Made by a program: the position numbers and the translations under genes. Source: Pohlia nutans (lineage: Eukaryota; Streptophyta; Bryopsida; Bryales; Mniaceae). Taken from it: 64,000 bases of DNA. Position 1 is the first letter of the stretch, and each line of letters begins with the position of its first letter. A model generated the notes under the pieces. The model did no database searches and had not been told where the DNA came from. It worked only from the letters and a program-made list of their open reading frames with translations. Location: assembly GCA_022496805.1 (NCBI GenBank), contig CM040103.1:7706001-7770000 (forward strand). The letters run 5' to 3'. Below, piece by piece: positions 43,494-55,698 of the stretch.

Positions 43494-44500
43494 ATTATGT
43501 TGAAACTGACCACTATGTAGGGCACATTTTCGTTTCCAACTCTAGTTAAAATGGGTAATGTGATCCACTTCTATAAATGCGTTAGCAAAAAATGGGTGAG
43601 ATGTGAATATTTATAATACGATGATACTGTTCCTTTTGTTGAGATCAACAGGAGAATATTGAAGAGAAGCGAGTTATTGCTATACGAGGTTGGAAGCCAA
43701 GCCAACTATCATACGGCATCAGATAATTGGAAGCCTATTTACAGCAAAAAGAGGAAAGTCTCATACTGTTAATACTAAATTAAAACCATGTTTGTAGTTC
43801 GGCTACTTTCACAAAAATATGATTCGTTTCTGAAGGGAACAACAAAATTTAGTTTTGGTAGAAACACCCGTTTTTTACAGGCACAAATGGGTTCACCGAA
43901 ATCCACCACATACAAATTTTCATCTGATTTGAACAATTATAGGGCTACATACGGGTTGTAGAGACGGACCCCAAGGGTCTTTTTAAGGGTTAAGTTCACT
44001 TTGTCAAGATAAACCCCCTTGCCATGAAAATCCCTAACATGGATTTATTGGCTCTGACCATAGGGCAGAGGTGTGGAGACAGCCAAAGTGCCAAACAATG
44101 CACGAAACTCCTGTACATCTAGTAATTTGGAAAACCCGAGTATCTCATCAATGTCACAAGTACCTTTCGTTCAGTCTGGCACTAACATCTCAAAAATTGA
44201 TTTGGTGAATCACTTGGTAACCCACAAAAACAAAACAAAAAAACAAAAAAACAAACCAAAAAAAAAACAAAAAATTCGATTGTTTCCACAAAAAAAACAT
44301 TAAAATTATAAAAAATTGAAGTACCTTTGTCCATGTTAAATTATTGGAGTAGCTACTTTTGGGAGTTGTTAAAAAAAAAAAGGAAAAACTAAATTTAAAT
44401 CGTCAAAATACTCTCAAAAAATTACTAACATTGTCGATATTTGGATGAAATTTCCTAATGACATATCATTTTTGGATGATTCTATCCAAAAAAATTCTTC
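43494..44500. other. Intergenic, with a possible solo TTAA-element end
   Basis: At 43973-43993 AAGGGTCTTTTTAAGGG is followed by TTAA, like the right end of family E, but no left end was found. A-rich simple sequence at 44225-44300. No gene. Confidence 0.45.
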
Positions 44501-44652
44501 TTAACTCTTAAAGGTCCCTTGGGATAGTATATACGCCAATGTATATTTGGCAATTTTTGTTGGAAGAAAGTTTCAAATTGAAACCTCAATAGCTCATTAA
44601 AACCATGCCGGTATGAATTTTGAACTAACTTTTGATCTCAAACACATAAAAG

Positions 44653-44973
44653 CACTAGTAGAAAAGGCGGCAGTGCCGAGGGAGATGTCCAAGCAAGTAG
44701 TGCCCAATTCCACGCATGCATAGTGATTTTATTTGGGCATCTCCTTGGAGAGCGCCACCTTTCCTACTACACTAAATAAGTAGATTAGTGTTAGGTAATT
44801 ATAAGATTTGAAAATATTATAGATTTTTACTCTCGACAAAAAAATTACCAAAGACATTGATTCCAATACTATTGAAAGATCCCCATCTTGACCAATATAG
44901 AGGGTGAAAAAATTGGTCAACAGTAAAAACTTACAACATGTATCTAACACTAATCTACCTATTTAGTGTAGTG
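44653..44973. mobile_element. CACTA-type MITE in family E copy 2 (itself interrupted)
   Basis: Left end CACTAGTAGAAAAGGCGGC; right end CCTTTCCTAC...TAGTG, split by the element at 44770-44968. AAAG flanks both sides (44649-44652 and 44974-44977). Internal sequence matches the copy at 21239-21362. Confidence 0.8.
44770..44968. mobile_element. TIR MITE family P, copy 1
   Basis: TIRs CACTAAATAAGTAGATTAG and CTAATCTACCTATTTAGTG, with TA on both sides. Removing it restores the CTACTAGTG end of the host CACTA-type MITE. It matches copy 2 at 57679-57895 in reverse orientation. Confidence 0.85.
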
Positions 44974-45049
44974 AAAGTGTAGAACCATGTCAAATATAAT
45001 GAAACAGAGTTGTATAATACTAGTCAAAATGGGCTATTTAGACCTTTAA

Positions 45050-45485
45050 CCCTATAGGAGCAAGAAGCTCAAATTGAGTCTTGTGTTTTTTTAGCGTTTT
45101 TGGACAAGTCGTGTATGGACTTCCTTTAGTTCAAATTTTTTTGCGTTTTGACCAACATATACAATGTTCTTCACTGATTCCAAGGATACAAAACTTGACC
45201 ACATGTGAATTGCATTTTTCACAGTACAATCGATCAAATTTGTCGTTTTAGTCAGTTGATGTGGTCATTGCGCCAGCCCAAAGTTGGCCAATTTGCTTGA
45301 GCTTCCTAGCTTATAGTTTTATCTGAGTTGTAGAAAAGTGAAAATCTAAATATCTCTCGTCGGAGCTTTGTGCTCTTGGTCCTCTGTGATGTTTCTCTTC
45401 TTTCAATGGAATAAAAGCGTCTGGTTGTTTTTAAAAAAATTAAAATTTGTCATTTTGAAACCATGAATCCTCGGTCCTTTAGGGG
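45050..45485 (+). mobile_element. TTAA MITE family A, copy 7 (nested and interrupted)
   Basis: TTAA at 45046-45049; right TTAA decayed to TTCA (45486-45489). Ends CCCTATAGGAGCAAGAAG and CCTCGGTCCTTTAGGGG. Stem GCTCAAATTGAGT at 45067-45079. A retroposed sequence splits it at 45250-45442. Confidence 0.85.
45250..45442 (+). mobile_element. Retroposed insertion (SINE or LINE 3' end), 193 bp
   Basis: Flanked by a 14 bp direct repeat with one mismatch (AAATTTGTCGTTTT and AAATTTGTCATTTT). The insert ends TTTTTAAAAAAATTAA, and its 3' half (TTCTTTCAATGGAATAAAAGC) resembles plant LINE tails. No RT domain. Confidence 0.75.
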
Positions 45486-45496
45486 TTCAGAGTTAA

Positions 45497-47157
45497 TGTC
45501 ATGTATGGGTGATTCTATCAAGTGCAAGTTACCCCAAAAAAATTGGCAGATCCGGGCCATGATCTGTTTCAACAAACAAAAAGTGACTCACCCCAAAATC
45601 AAGAATTTTTTTCAATTCTTTTTTAAATTGCCGTTTTGCCTCCCCCATTTTCCACAGTGACTGGAAGCTGCAGAGAACCAGAACCTATGCAGAAAATAGT
45701 CGTCCATATCCCCCGAATCAGGGAAAGGGCATAAATTTAGACCAAAAAATAATCCAGGTCCGCCCGGGTTTCTCTGTAACTGCTTGCCATCTTCTACTTT
45801 TTCCAACCTATGCCTCATGGCGCACAAACCTCAAAGCAAAAAAAAAAAAAAAAGAGAGCAAAAACAAAAAACAATCCCAACAGCATCTCTATGTTTGTCA
45901 TTCCAGCATTCTATTTACAACCAAACTGGGCCATGCTCATCATCATCATCCCCATTCGTCTGCTCCAATCAATTCATTGACCCACTATAACCAAAACCAA
46001 AAAAAAGTAATAGAATACTGTTAGTAAAACCAGTTTTTCAGTAACAGCCACTGGGTTTTCTTGGTTTAGCCTTCTTAACTTATTGACCACACTATCGTTA
46101 ACCCCTAATCCAGCTGAAGTTCCACTCATAATATTCAGTAGCCTTCAAAAAAACTGCCTTTTAAGTTTTTATATACAGAGTGACCAGTGATCTCTAATTG
46201 AAAGAACTATTGAATCAAATAAACAATGAAAAAATACTGTTGAATTGTGCTTTCAATGATGAAACACTATTGAGTTGAGAATCAATCAAATAAACAATGA
46301 AAAAACATTGTTGAATTGTGCTTTCGTGCACCATGGTTGCTTGCTCTTGCTTAATGCCACGTGCCCCCATAGCTACTAATGGGATGTGGAATATCCTACA
46401 TCATTTCGTTGGAAGGATGAAATGATGTGGGATATTCCACATCATTCCATGCAAGGGAGGGCAGCAGGCTCAAAGACTACTGAATGTTATGACTACGGTC
46501 ATGTATTTTTGCATGTTTTTTTGGATACATGCACACCAGTGATGGTGAGGAATTTCAGCCTCTTCAGCAAAATTGTCAGACTTGAAGATTTGACAGTTGA
46601 AATATTCTAAATTCCTTAATATGTTTATAGCAAATTACTATGTATAGTATAAAATTGGCTAATTTCACCATGTTGGGAGAAGCCTTTTGGCTAAATTGTA
46701 GTGGCTAATTCACTAAAAAATATGTAAAAATTAGTATCAAAATTTACTTTTTTTAGCCACTTGGCTCAAAGTTGCACAAAACATTTTCATTGAAGCACAC
46801 CCCGAGGAGAATCTGATGCTAATTGCATGCTAGCAAGTTGGATTTGGAAATTTCCAATTCATATATGAAACTTTAGAAGAAGAAGAAAATAAATAAATAA
46901 ATATAAATAAATAAAACAACAACAAACAACCAAAAAATTGTTCATTTCAATAGGAGAATTTCCAAATATAGCATATTGTTGTATACAAAACCAAATGGGG
47001 AGAACATGTGACCGGTTGGTCTTAGGAAATCTATGCTTTCTGCATGTACGGGTCAACGTTTTTTCCATTGGATCTTGGATACAATGGAGGGAGATTTTGC
47101 TGGTAGACATGTACACAAAAAAACATGAGTGCGGAATTGGAAACATGGAAGGAAATT
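45497..47157. other. Intergenic DNA with a solo TTAA-element end and a short hairpin
   Basis: At 46098 TTAACCCCTAATCCAGC looks like a lone left end. A 25 bp inverted repeat with one mismatch lies at 46383-46407 and 46419-46443 around an 11-base loop. No gene recognised. Confidence 0.5.
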
Positions 47158-47158
47158 G

Positions 47159-47300
47159 TACTAGTAGAAAAACCATACTTGGACACCAAGGAATAGTGTT
47201 AGAGCATTGGTCCATATTGAAACCACTGTCTTTTTTCCAATACAAGCTTATGCTCTAATACTATTCCTGGGTGCCCAAAGACCACCTTTTCTACTGGTGT
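47159..47300. mobile_element. CACTA-type hairpin MITE, about 140 bp
   Basis: Ends TACTAGTAGAAAAACC and CCACCTTTTCTACTGGTG. The interior pairs as GGAATAGTGTTAGAGCAT with ATGCTCTAATACTATTCC. Confidence 0.75.
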
Positions 47301-47720
47301 AGGTTGGTGTACCTTAATACTTACAGAACATGACTTTCTTGATTCCAGCATCCAAAATCTCTTAAAACCTCCATTTCAAGTATGATTTGTTTTTAATTTT
47401 TTTTTATTCTATTCTAAAGAAGTATAGATCCCTCAAGTATGCTCGGTTTGGAATTTAAAAAACCCCATTTGATTCAATGGAGTAAAATTCATGAGCAACA
47501 ATCTCCTAAAATACAATTTTTTTTACTACAAGTTCATAGATTTCTATAGAATCGTTGGCTATACATACCAATGATAACGGAAGAGTATAGTGATACACTT
47601 TATTGTTTTTACCCAATTTTTCTTATAGCAACTTTAGCAAGCCCATTTTTCAAATAGCAAGTTGGCGGTTAATATAGCCACATAAGAAAATCGTTGGTTA
47701 GGGTGGTAGTAACATACATA

Positions 47721-48188
47721 TCGCCATAATTATTTGTTTAATGGGGAATTTCCGCAACAGTGGGACTCTTTGAAATCTAGAAAAATTCACTAAATCTATG
47801 CCAGTTGTAGATTTCAAAGAGTCCCAACGTGGCAGAAATTCCCAATTAACCCCTAAACGCCCCAGCATTCAAAAACTGAATCACGAACAAATTCGAAGGT
47901 TTGTAACTTTCTCATACAACCTCGGACGATTTTCATCCAAGTCACCTTTGAAAGTCTATTAAACTCTCTACCAATTACAAGAAATCTCTTTTGATAGGGA
48001 ACTCTTGATAATATTGGACAGGCCTCCACCTACAAGTATATCAAATTTGTTGGGTAGATTTTATGCTTCCAATGATCTTCTCATGTACACCTCATGTACA
48101 TCTGAGCCATGCTAATATCTACTTTTGAGGGTAGAATCTACGTCTGTTCGAAGAGTTGGAACGTTTAGGGGTTAAACGAATATGGCAA
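47721..48188. mobile_element. Hairpin MITE family N, copy 2, split by a TTAA element
   Basis: Family N sequence runs 47721-47849 and resumes at 48176 (ACGAATATGGCAATA). The split point is the TTAA in CCCAATTAAACGAATATGG, intact in copy 1 at 28861-29007. Confidence 0.88.
47850..48171 (+). mobile_element. TTAA MITE family F, copy 2 (complete, 322 bp)
   Basis: TTAA at 47846-47849 and 48172-48175. Ends CCCCTAAACGCCCC and AACGTTTAGGGG. A stem ATTCA/TGAAT at 47867-47881 lies 17 bp inside. The empty site in family N copy 1 shows a single TTAA, which proves a 4 bp TTAA duplication on insertion. Confidence 0.95.
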
Positions 48189-49422
48189 TAATAGTCTTAC
48201 TATAATTGAAAGAAGTGGTTAAGTGGTTAATTGGTTAATAATCTCAAGTGGCTAATTAACTCCGGTCCTCAAATGCACGTAAGGTCAACTCACTTCACTG
48301 TTTCGGTTTTCTTTTTTTCTTTTTTTCTTTCTACCAGGTGTTAACCAATTGATCGTAACTGCCAAATTGATTTTGTGTCGTTCTGAGGAGCACAGTTATG
48401 CAAAATCCACGTATTTCCTAGATCGTAACTGACGGTGGCAGTTAATGGGGACGCATGAAAATGATGGAGTAACTGTAACTGCCATGCCAGTCCGTCACTC
48501 ACATTCAGTTTGTTTAGGATTATGGGTTTTCTTTGGGCTTTGATAATTAATAATAAGTTAAAAGAGAAAGTGACGGAGTGGAAATTTTCTTTTTCTTTTT
48601 TAATTCGCTATATGCCAACATTTAAAAATCTTCCGAATTCAGACATTCCCTTTGGTTGAAAAAATTGAAGTGTCTGTATGCCGGAGTCCGTCCTTTTTTG
48701 TTGTTATAACTTATGCCCATGCATGCATGATCGAGTGGGGCGGGTTCTATAGTGTCCTTGACCACTTTTTCTTCTAGAAAGTGGGGGCAAATTCTTGAGT
48801 TTGTTTTGCAAGGACGATGACAAACAACACAAGTTCCACACCAGGGAATAGAACTGAATTTTGACTATTTGGGCCCTCACTTCTAGCCTAGGGAAAAAAA
48901 AAAAAAACACTAATTTTTTTTTTAAAAACACTCTAACAACTTGTACTTTAAGCAAAAGGAGCCACAACAGCTGATTTCACATGTCTGCACATGGAAAGAT
49001 TTTGTTGATAACTTTTACTTTTTCCAAAAAAATTAGGGAATCTTGTATCGCAAACCAATAATAACCCAGAAGAGACAAACGGAAAAAAAAAAACTAATTT
49101 AAAAATAAATAAAAAATCTTTTGTGACATCAGCTCATAACATTTTTTAGCACACCCCTTTGCTTGTGTAGAGAATTAGCACCTGAACAAGGAATTGATGA
49201 TGTGAAATATGTAGAAACTATCAAAATCAACATATATACATATATATACATATATGTGTTGAGTTGTCGAGCAATTTTTAGCTGAAGATGGCCTTGCAAC
49301 GATTTTGGCTTATGATGAGCATTCCTAAAGGTGAATATTGGGGTTGTTAAAGAATGTTATGAAGTTTGTATGCAAGGTGTCACAGAAGAGCTTCACTTCC
49401 ATTGATTGTAGTGTGAATTTAA
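48189..49422. other. Intergenic DNA
   Basis: No gene. At 48350-48500 the motif GATCGTAACTG / GTAACTGCCA recurs three times. A (TATATACA)n-type run is at 49232-49258. Confidence 0.4.
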
Positions 49423-50390
49423 CCCTTAACAACCCAAGCGTCCATTTCTTGAACGACGTATAGATTTCATCCATGATTCCTCAATTGTCATGCACTTTTT
49501 GTAGTGTGGATTTTTTACTGTAGATCTTATCGGAAGTTTGCTTCATAGATGCGTGAACCGATTAGAAGGGGGGGTGATTTGTGAATTGTTTTGGCCTCAT
49601 TTCATATTGAAGTGAATCACTAAAAATATCTAAGATCTTAATTCAAAATAGTTCAAAAGTATTCTTGAAAAATTCAACTCATGGTCTTGAATGACCTTAA
49701 ACTACACAGGTGATAGCAAGGAGGTGGGTTCCCCTTAGGAGTGCTTATTTGCACCAACAAAGGCAGCCATTCGATTTTGGTCAAATGCCATCACAAGGGC
49801 TAATACTTTTTTACTTGATAGGAACCCCAAGCATGACGAGGATTGCTTCCGGTCCTCATGTTACATGTTATGATGGGAGTAACGCTCTTAGTTAGAAATG
49901 AGCATTGGGACATTGGATCTCGTCTAGATATTGTAGGAAGAAAATCTATAAACAAATCATCTACGGGAGAGCATTGGTATGTGCCTTCTTTGTTCACAGT
50001 GTGATGTTTGTAATCTCTTATTGTGCAATGGAAATAAGGCATCCATTTGTTTCACCAAAAAATTAAAATTAAAATTTTTAAAAATCAAAATTAAAATCAA
50101 CTCATAAAACTAAGCGACCAAAAATTCTCTAGAAATTACTACACTGAGAGTATTACCAAACTAAAGATTTGTTTTTTATGATCAACCCTGCAATTGGAAA
50201 ACTTAGCATTTCAACCTATCGCAACAAATTTAATCTACACATTGTCAATATCTTATTTGTAATTGAATTACAAAAGTATTTTGAATTTTGAGTTTCAAAT
50301 TTTATAGAAAAATATTGGTGATCTAATAATCATAAATCTAACCATATAGATAGAATCTAAAATTCATAATATACAACTTGCTTTGACAAG
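49423..50390 (+). mobile_element. TTAA MITE family B, copy 6 (interrupted, right end lost)
   Basis: TTAA at 49419-49422, left end CCCTTAACAACCCAAGCG. The body matches family B to TTCATAATATACAACTT near 50380, where similarity stops. A retroposed sequence splits it at 49683-50096. Confidence 0.7.
49683..50096 (+). mobile_element. Retroposed insertion in family B copy 6
   Basis: Flanked by the 9 bp direct repeat TCAACTCAT (49674-49682 and 50097-50105). The 3' end is A-rich (AATTAAAATTAAAA). The 49710-49895 frame shows no clear RT motif. It may be a 5'-truncated LINE or a SINE. Confidence 0.65.
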
Positions 50391-52345
50391 GTTAATTGCC
50401 AAAGTTCTTTGAATGTATTTGGTCAAAAATTGCCTCCATAAACCTCCTCTCAAAACAATGCTAATCCTCTTTTTGTTTAATTCTTACAATTCTAAGATAC
50501 TTTAGTTACCTTGCTAGCACATGAGTTTTAAAATTTTCAATGTGAAAAGTTTCACCAATTGTAAAATCATAATGTTTCAATTTTAAAACCATATATAATT
50601 TTGTTCTTTGCAAAGGTTTTTCAAATTTGTTAAGAAAAAATGCATGTGTTCCATAATTTATCTACTCTTCATATCATGTTGAAGAATTGTGTTGAGAATG
50701 TATGAAGAAAACAAAAATCAAGAAAAGAAAAGTTGGTTTTTGTTCTTGTGGAAGGAGGTACAAGACAAAAATTAAAACTAATATTTAAGAAATGTTAATA
50801 AATATAACACGGCATTGAAAACATGTCAATTCCAATGGTGGAAATGTAATAACAAGCCATTTACACCATACGCACTTTTCTGTTTCTTAAAATTGAACTA
50901 AAAAACAAACTATGAATATTATATATTTTTTGAGAGCTTCCATAATTACACGCAAAACAAAACTGCTTATTTTTTTCACCTCACAAATAACTATGGAATG
51001 CGTCAAATTATTTCCTATTCTATACAAGAATATCTTTTTCTTAATAATCAAAAATAAAGTTTTTCCTACAAACTTAATTGCTTGCACAACACAAAAAGCA
51101 CTTCAAACCTTCATAACTTATGCAATATCATATCCGGCCATTAGAGTCCGCAAGTATTAATTATGTAAAGAGAAGCCCAAAGCTTTAGGGATGTTTTTCT
51201 TAAAAGAATATACTTTTTTTATGATGTAATAGAACTCTCATAGAATCTCCACAAAAAAAATTTAGAGTACTTCCAACATTTGAGAAAAAAAAATTATTAT
51301 TTGGCAAGACCTACCGACCATGATGACCGGGTACAATACTTGGAATTAAATTAATTATTTTTAAAAAATAAAAAATAAAAAATAATAAAAACCCTTAGAA
51401 AGTACAACGTATATCTATAAAAATCTCAAAAAATAACTCAAATACATGAATCCTTTAGAAACCTATGGCCAAAATATCCAAAAACTCACTTTGGGCTTTA
51501 GGCTTAATAACACATCTTAGCAAAAAAAACACATCACATGCCTGTAATTGAAAAAAAAATTAAAGAATTCTATAAAACTTTTACTTTTTCAACCCCAAAA
51601 CAAATTAAAAACAAGGGAATCTTGACAAAAAATTCCTGTCATTAACGAACAATTGAAAAAATATATATATAAAATCTTAGCACAAATTTTTTCTTCTTTT
51701 TAATTAATTAATTAATTTTATATAAGATGAATAGACATTTTATGATCACAAACTAGGTGTCAAAAGAAGAGCCAGATTCCTTCAACTGAAAGAATTAATT
51801 CGTAGCATAAAATTTAAAAGCACACCCTCGCAACTTGCACTTTAAGAAAAAGCGCATAACAGCTGATTCCACATGTCTGTTGGAAATCAACTCTGTAAAA
51901 CTTTTACTTTTTTAAAGATTCTTTTATAAAAAAAACCACCAACGATTAAAAAACGAAAATGCAAGATGGCTTCTCGGTCCTTTGGGACGTTTTATTTATT
52001 TATTTTTGAACAAAGGATGCTAACAATTCATTAGAAAGAACGGAAAACAACCTGCAAACCGAGCAGACCGGAAAGCTTGTTGTTGAGGACACTTTTTGGA
52101 ATTTTAAAAATACCTAATAAGAACTTAAAGGCCTGGCCACAAGCCCGCCAAACCACTACCAGAACACCCCCTATGGAAATCATTAGAGGCTAAACTTGAG
52201 AACCAACAGTCTATGAGCTCACGGGCCAAAACTAGAACATCGTCAAAGTCATGGACACCTTTGGGAGATTTGGCTCTTGCAAACTGAGTTGTTTTACTAG
52301 TTCCATTATTGTGTTTCATTCTTTTGCAAAAGTTTATTCCTTTAA
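50391..52345. other. AT-rich intergenic DNA
   Basis: No gene. TTTAAGAAAAAGCGCATAAC CAGCTGATT-like sequence near 51830-51870 has a relative near 48945-48985 (TTTAAGCAAAAGGAGCCACA), so a dispersed repeat is probable. Confidence 0.4.
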
Positions 52346-52925
52346 CCCCTAAACGTCACAGCGTCCAGAAACTGGACGACGAATGATTTCAAAGCATTCT
52401 CACGTTCTCATCAACGCTTGGATGATACTCATCCAATTTTTTGGAGATTCTTCTCCAAGTTGTTGTCCTATCTAATGGCTGGATTTAGTCATACTAGAGT
52501 ACATATTTTTCTAAAATTGAAAATGTAGAAGTATGTCAAGTCGTTGACCAAGCCAATATTGCATTGACTCTAGTTCAAAGTGGAATCGTGAAAAATGAGG
52601 TCATAAATTTAAGAAACACAAAAATTTCAAAGTATCACCACACTTAAGAGTATCTCATTTCAAACTCATTCCAAAAAAATTTACTCAAAAAATATTGAAA
52701 TTTAGTTTGTAATCGAATTTAGAAGGAATTTTTAATTTTAACTTTCAAATTTTATAATTAAATATTGGTGATTGTATTAGTGAATGGAACCGTACGGATG
52801 GAATCTAAAATTCAAGATCTAGAACTTTCATATGTATATCAATTCCAGAATATTCTTCTAAATGGTAGTTTATAATGTTTTTTCTCAAATTGTCAATTCC
52901 AGGGACACCCTGGTACGTTAAGGGG
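52346..52925 (+). mobile_element. TTAA MITE family C, copy 2 (580 bp)
   Basis: TTAA at 52342-52345 and 52926-52929. By eye it differs from copy 1 (15406-15986) at fewer than ten positions in 580. It carries the same CGTCCAGAAACTGGACG stem-loop. Both copies have intact TTAA flanks, which points to recent movement. Confidence 0.92.
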
Positions 52926-52929
52926 TTAA

Positions 52930-54673
52930 TATTTTGTTTCTTGCAACGAAATAGAGTAAGTGCTTGGTGAAATTATATATATAAATAATGACCAAAAGTT
53001 TAAGCAAAGGAGTACATTATGGAAATGTGATCTTTAGAATACCAAACCGGTAGAATTAGGCACCCAGTTGTAAGCACCACCCTTTCTACTACTCTCTTTG
53101 TCTCATAGTAAGATTCTTGTTTGCTCAGACTACTACTCCTACTCGCTAAGGGTCCACACTATTGGACTAGTTAATTCTTTTATTTTGGGATTTAAGGAAG
53201 CTTATTATGGAATAAAGGAATTATACACATGTTTACAAATGGAAAACAATTCTACAAAGCTTTCTACAGCCCACGGTATTTACGGTATTTCAACATTCTT
53301 CAAACCCATTTTATTTTTAAACAGACAGTAAATATTGTGGCAAAGAAAACTTCAGAAATCACAACAAATTCTCAATCAATATTTTGTGACCAAATTCCAT
53401 TAACACGAATCTTCGTTAGTAAGGCAAAATGGGTCTCTGTTACCACATTAATTTAATATATTAATTGTGGGCCACAATAATTATTCACCCACACCATTCA
53501 CCCACCTACACTACTCACCCCCCCCCCCTCTCACTGGATGTTAACACAAGCACTATTCACCCATTCACCTATGGGACGTCTTTTTTGGCAATTATTTTTG
53601 CAAATTTAGGGCCTATGGCCTAAATTTGGTTTAGAGGGACCCCATGGGAATTTTGAACACTTGGAAGAGGGGTTATTTTTTAAGGTGTGCCCCTACATGC
53701 ACAAAATAGGGGATAGATTTTGTCCGCTTGCATTAACGTCCGGGGGTTTAGGGCAGGCTTCCATGTGGGGATCGGTGTGAGTGGCCGGTCCTCAAAAAAA
53801 GAAAGCTCTACCGAAATGGGTGGAAACAGGAGGATTCAAGAGTATAAATTTCATTTGTACCGAAATGAGTGGAGCATGGGTGATTCTTGAGACCTCAATT
53901 CTTGTGACCTCAATTCTTGTTTTCTAGTGCCTTCCACCCAACCAATCTCCACATGGAAGGAGGCCCTTAGAGTCTTTCCCCACACTAGATAGTGGTTTTA
54001 GTGTGGGGAGCGAGCATGCAAGGTGTGGAAAAAAAAAGGCATGGAAAATTGGAGTGTGTGTATGGATGATGGGATGTGTACTCAAGGATTAGTGGGAGCG
54101 CTGTCGTACGAGGGACCCAAAGGAAAGGAACCCAGTTGTCCGGTATCTTCGTCGCCATTGAAACATTCTCCAGAAAAGGGCCTTCCCCGGCCACACTTCA
54201 CTCACTTGGGGAAAAGGCGAGCATGGGGACGATATTATTTGTGGGAAAAAAGCAACAGCTCCCTAGGACACATGATTGGATTCCTCACGCTCCTCTAGGC
54301 CCAGCCCAGCCCAACCCAAGAATGAAGAATAGTAACACTCGCTCAACGTGAAAAATAATCATCAACCGTCTGCTTGGGGATAGTGTATGTAGCTTGGCCA
54401 CATGGACCTAGATTTCTCAAATGCTACCTTAGATAGATCATCATCATCATGATACCTCCTAGACTCTATGACACGGACAAATTCTTAAAAGCTAACCGCA
54501 AGTTGAACTCACAAAAAATCAAAAGGACAAACGAATGAAGAATAAAGTTCACTCGTTCATGGATACATGGCAAAGTCTCGAAGGCCTCAAGAATGAAGAA
54601 TAAGAAATATCCGCATACACAAGTCTGTTCGTTGGGGTGGTTCTATTAGTTTCGCCACATGGCCCTTGCCAAC

Positions 54674-54712
<39 letters not shown>

Positions 54713-55349
54713 ATTTTTATTTTTATTTATTTATTTGAAAGGTATCCTACCCTAGATAGATGATGATGATGATACCTTCTCTATGGTATAGACAAGTTAT
54801 TAAAGGCTATTAACCTCAAATTGAATGAATATTTGTTGAATGAAAATCAAAAGCACAACAATAATGAAGAATAAAATTTTATTTTATTTTATTTAGAATA
54901 AATGGATGCTTAATTTCCAAGGCACAATTAAAAAAAATTACAAACATTACATTGTGAAGGAAAAGATAATGTTTTGAGTGTTCTCCCGCGGGTGATTTTT
55001 TTGGAATTTTCTTCTTGCAATATCTGAACTAGATCCAAAGCTCCAAATCATTTCCAACTAAGAGCTATGCCCCCACTCTAAACATGAGGCCCAGGAACAA
55101 ATCTTGTCACACATAGAGTTCCTATCAAGCAAGAAGGTATTGGCCCTCACGACGTGCATCTGATCAAAATCAAATTGTTGCCCTTGTTAGTGCTAATGCG
55201 TACACCTAAGACGTTTTCACCAAACACAATTATAATTTTGAAAGGCTAAACAAAGGCTACTAGGTCTACCATACTTTTGAATCATATTCAAAATAAATAA
55301 ATTACTTTTTGCTAAAAAGTGACACGTGCCATCTTGTGGTTGGTTGTAA
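52930..55349. other. Intergenic DNA
   Basis: No gene. Includes a fragment of a CACTA-type end (CACCACCCTTTCTACTAC near 53078), a poly(C) run at about 53518-53528, a short palindrome AAATTTAGGGCCTATGGCC plus TAAATTT near 53605, and (TA)n listed separately. The frames at 54023-54351 are uninformative. Confidence 0.4.
54676..54709. repeat. (TA)n microsatellite
   Basis: About 16 TA dinucleotides followed by CATAATTTTTATT. Confidence 0.95.
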
Positions 55350-55687
55350 GAGCATCCGCACCCTTCTCCCTCAATTCATCCCTTGACCACTATCATCACA
55401 TTCAAAATTTGGTGTCACAAGCTATCATCTCCACACGCTTGAACTACTACGTGTCCGCATATATAGTCGGTGAACCAATCACAATCATTGTACATGGGTT
55501 AGTCATTATTGTTCATTAATTTAGGATATTGAGCCCTTCCTAAACCTAGCTATAGAGTACGTGTTGAGGTGTCTCTATAGCATACTCATATTCAACGACT
55601 CTCTCACCCTCCCTTGAATATGCATGCTGAATTTCATCTACTCTTTTAGAAAATCTTGAGAATTCAGTGGTAGGGGTGGACATGCTC
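55350..55687. mobile_element. PIF/Harbinger (Tourist)-type MITE, copy 5
   Basis: TAA at 55347-55349 and 55688-55690. TIRs GAGCATCCGCACCC and GGGGTGGACATGCTC. The TAA duplication fits the TWA rule for this superfamily. Confidence 0.82.
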
Positions 55688-55698
55688 TAACCTCTTAT

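Larger units (their letters stand above)
44505..45492 (+). mobile_element. TTAA MITE family E, copy 2, with a nested stack
   Basis: TTAA at 44501-44504 and 45493-45496. Family E sequence is present as 44505-44652, 44978-45049 and 45490-45492. It is split first by a CACTA-type MITE (44653-44973), then by family A copy 7 (45050-45485) inserted at a TTAA inside its own right terminal repeat. Confidence 0.85.

Noticed and set aside
46383..46443. Candidate microRNA precursor
   Set aside because: A 25 bp stem with an 11-base loop is short for a plant precursor, and no second line of support exists. It may be a tiny MITE remnant.
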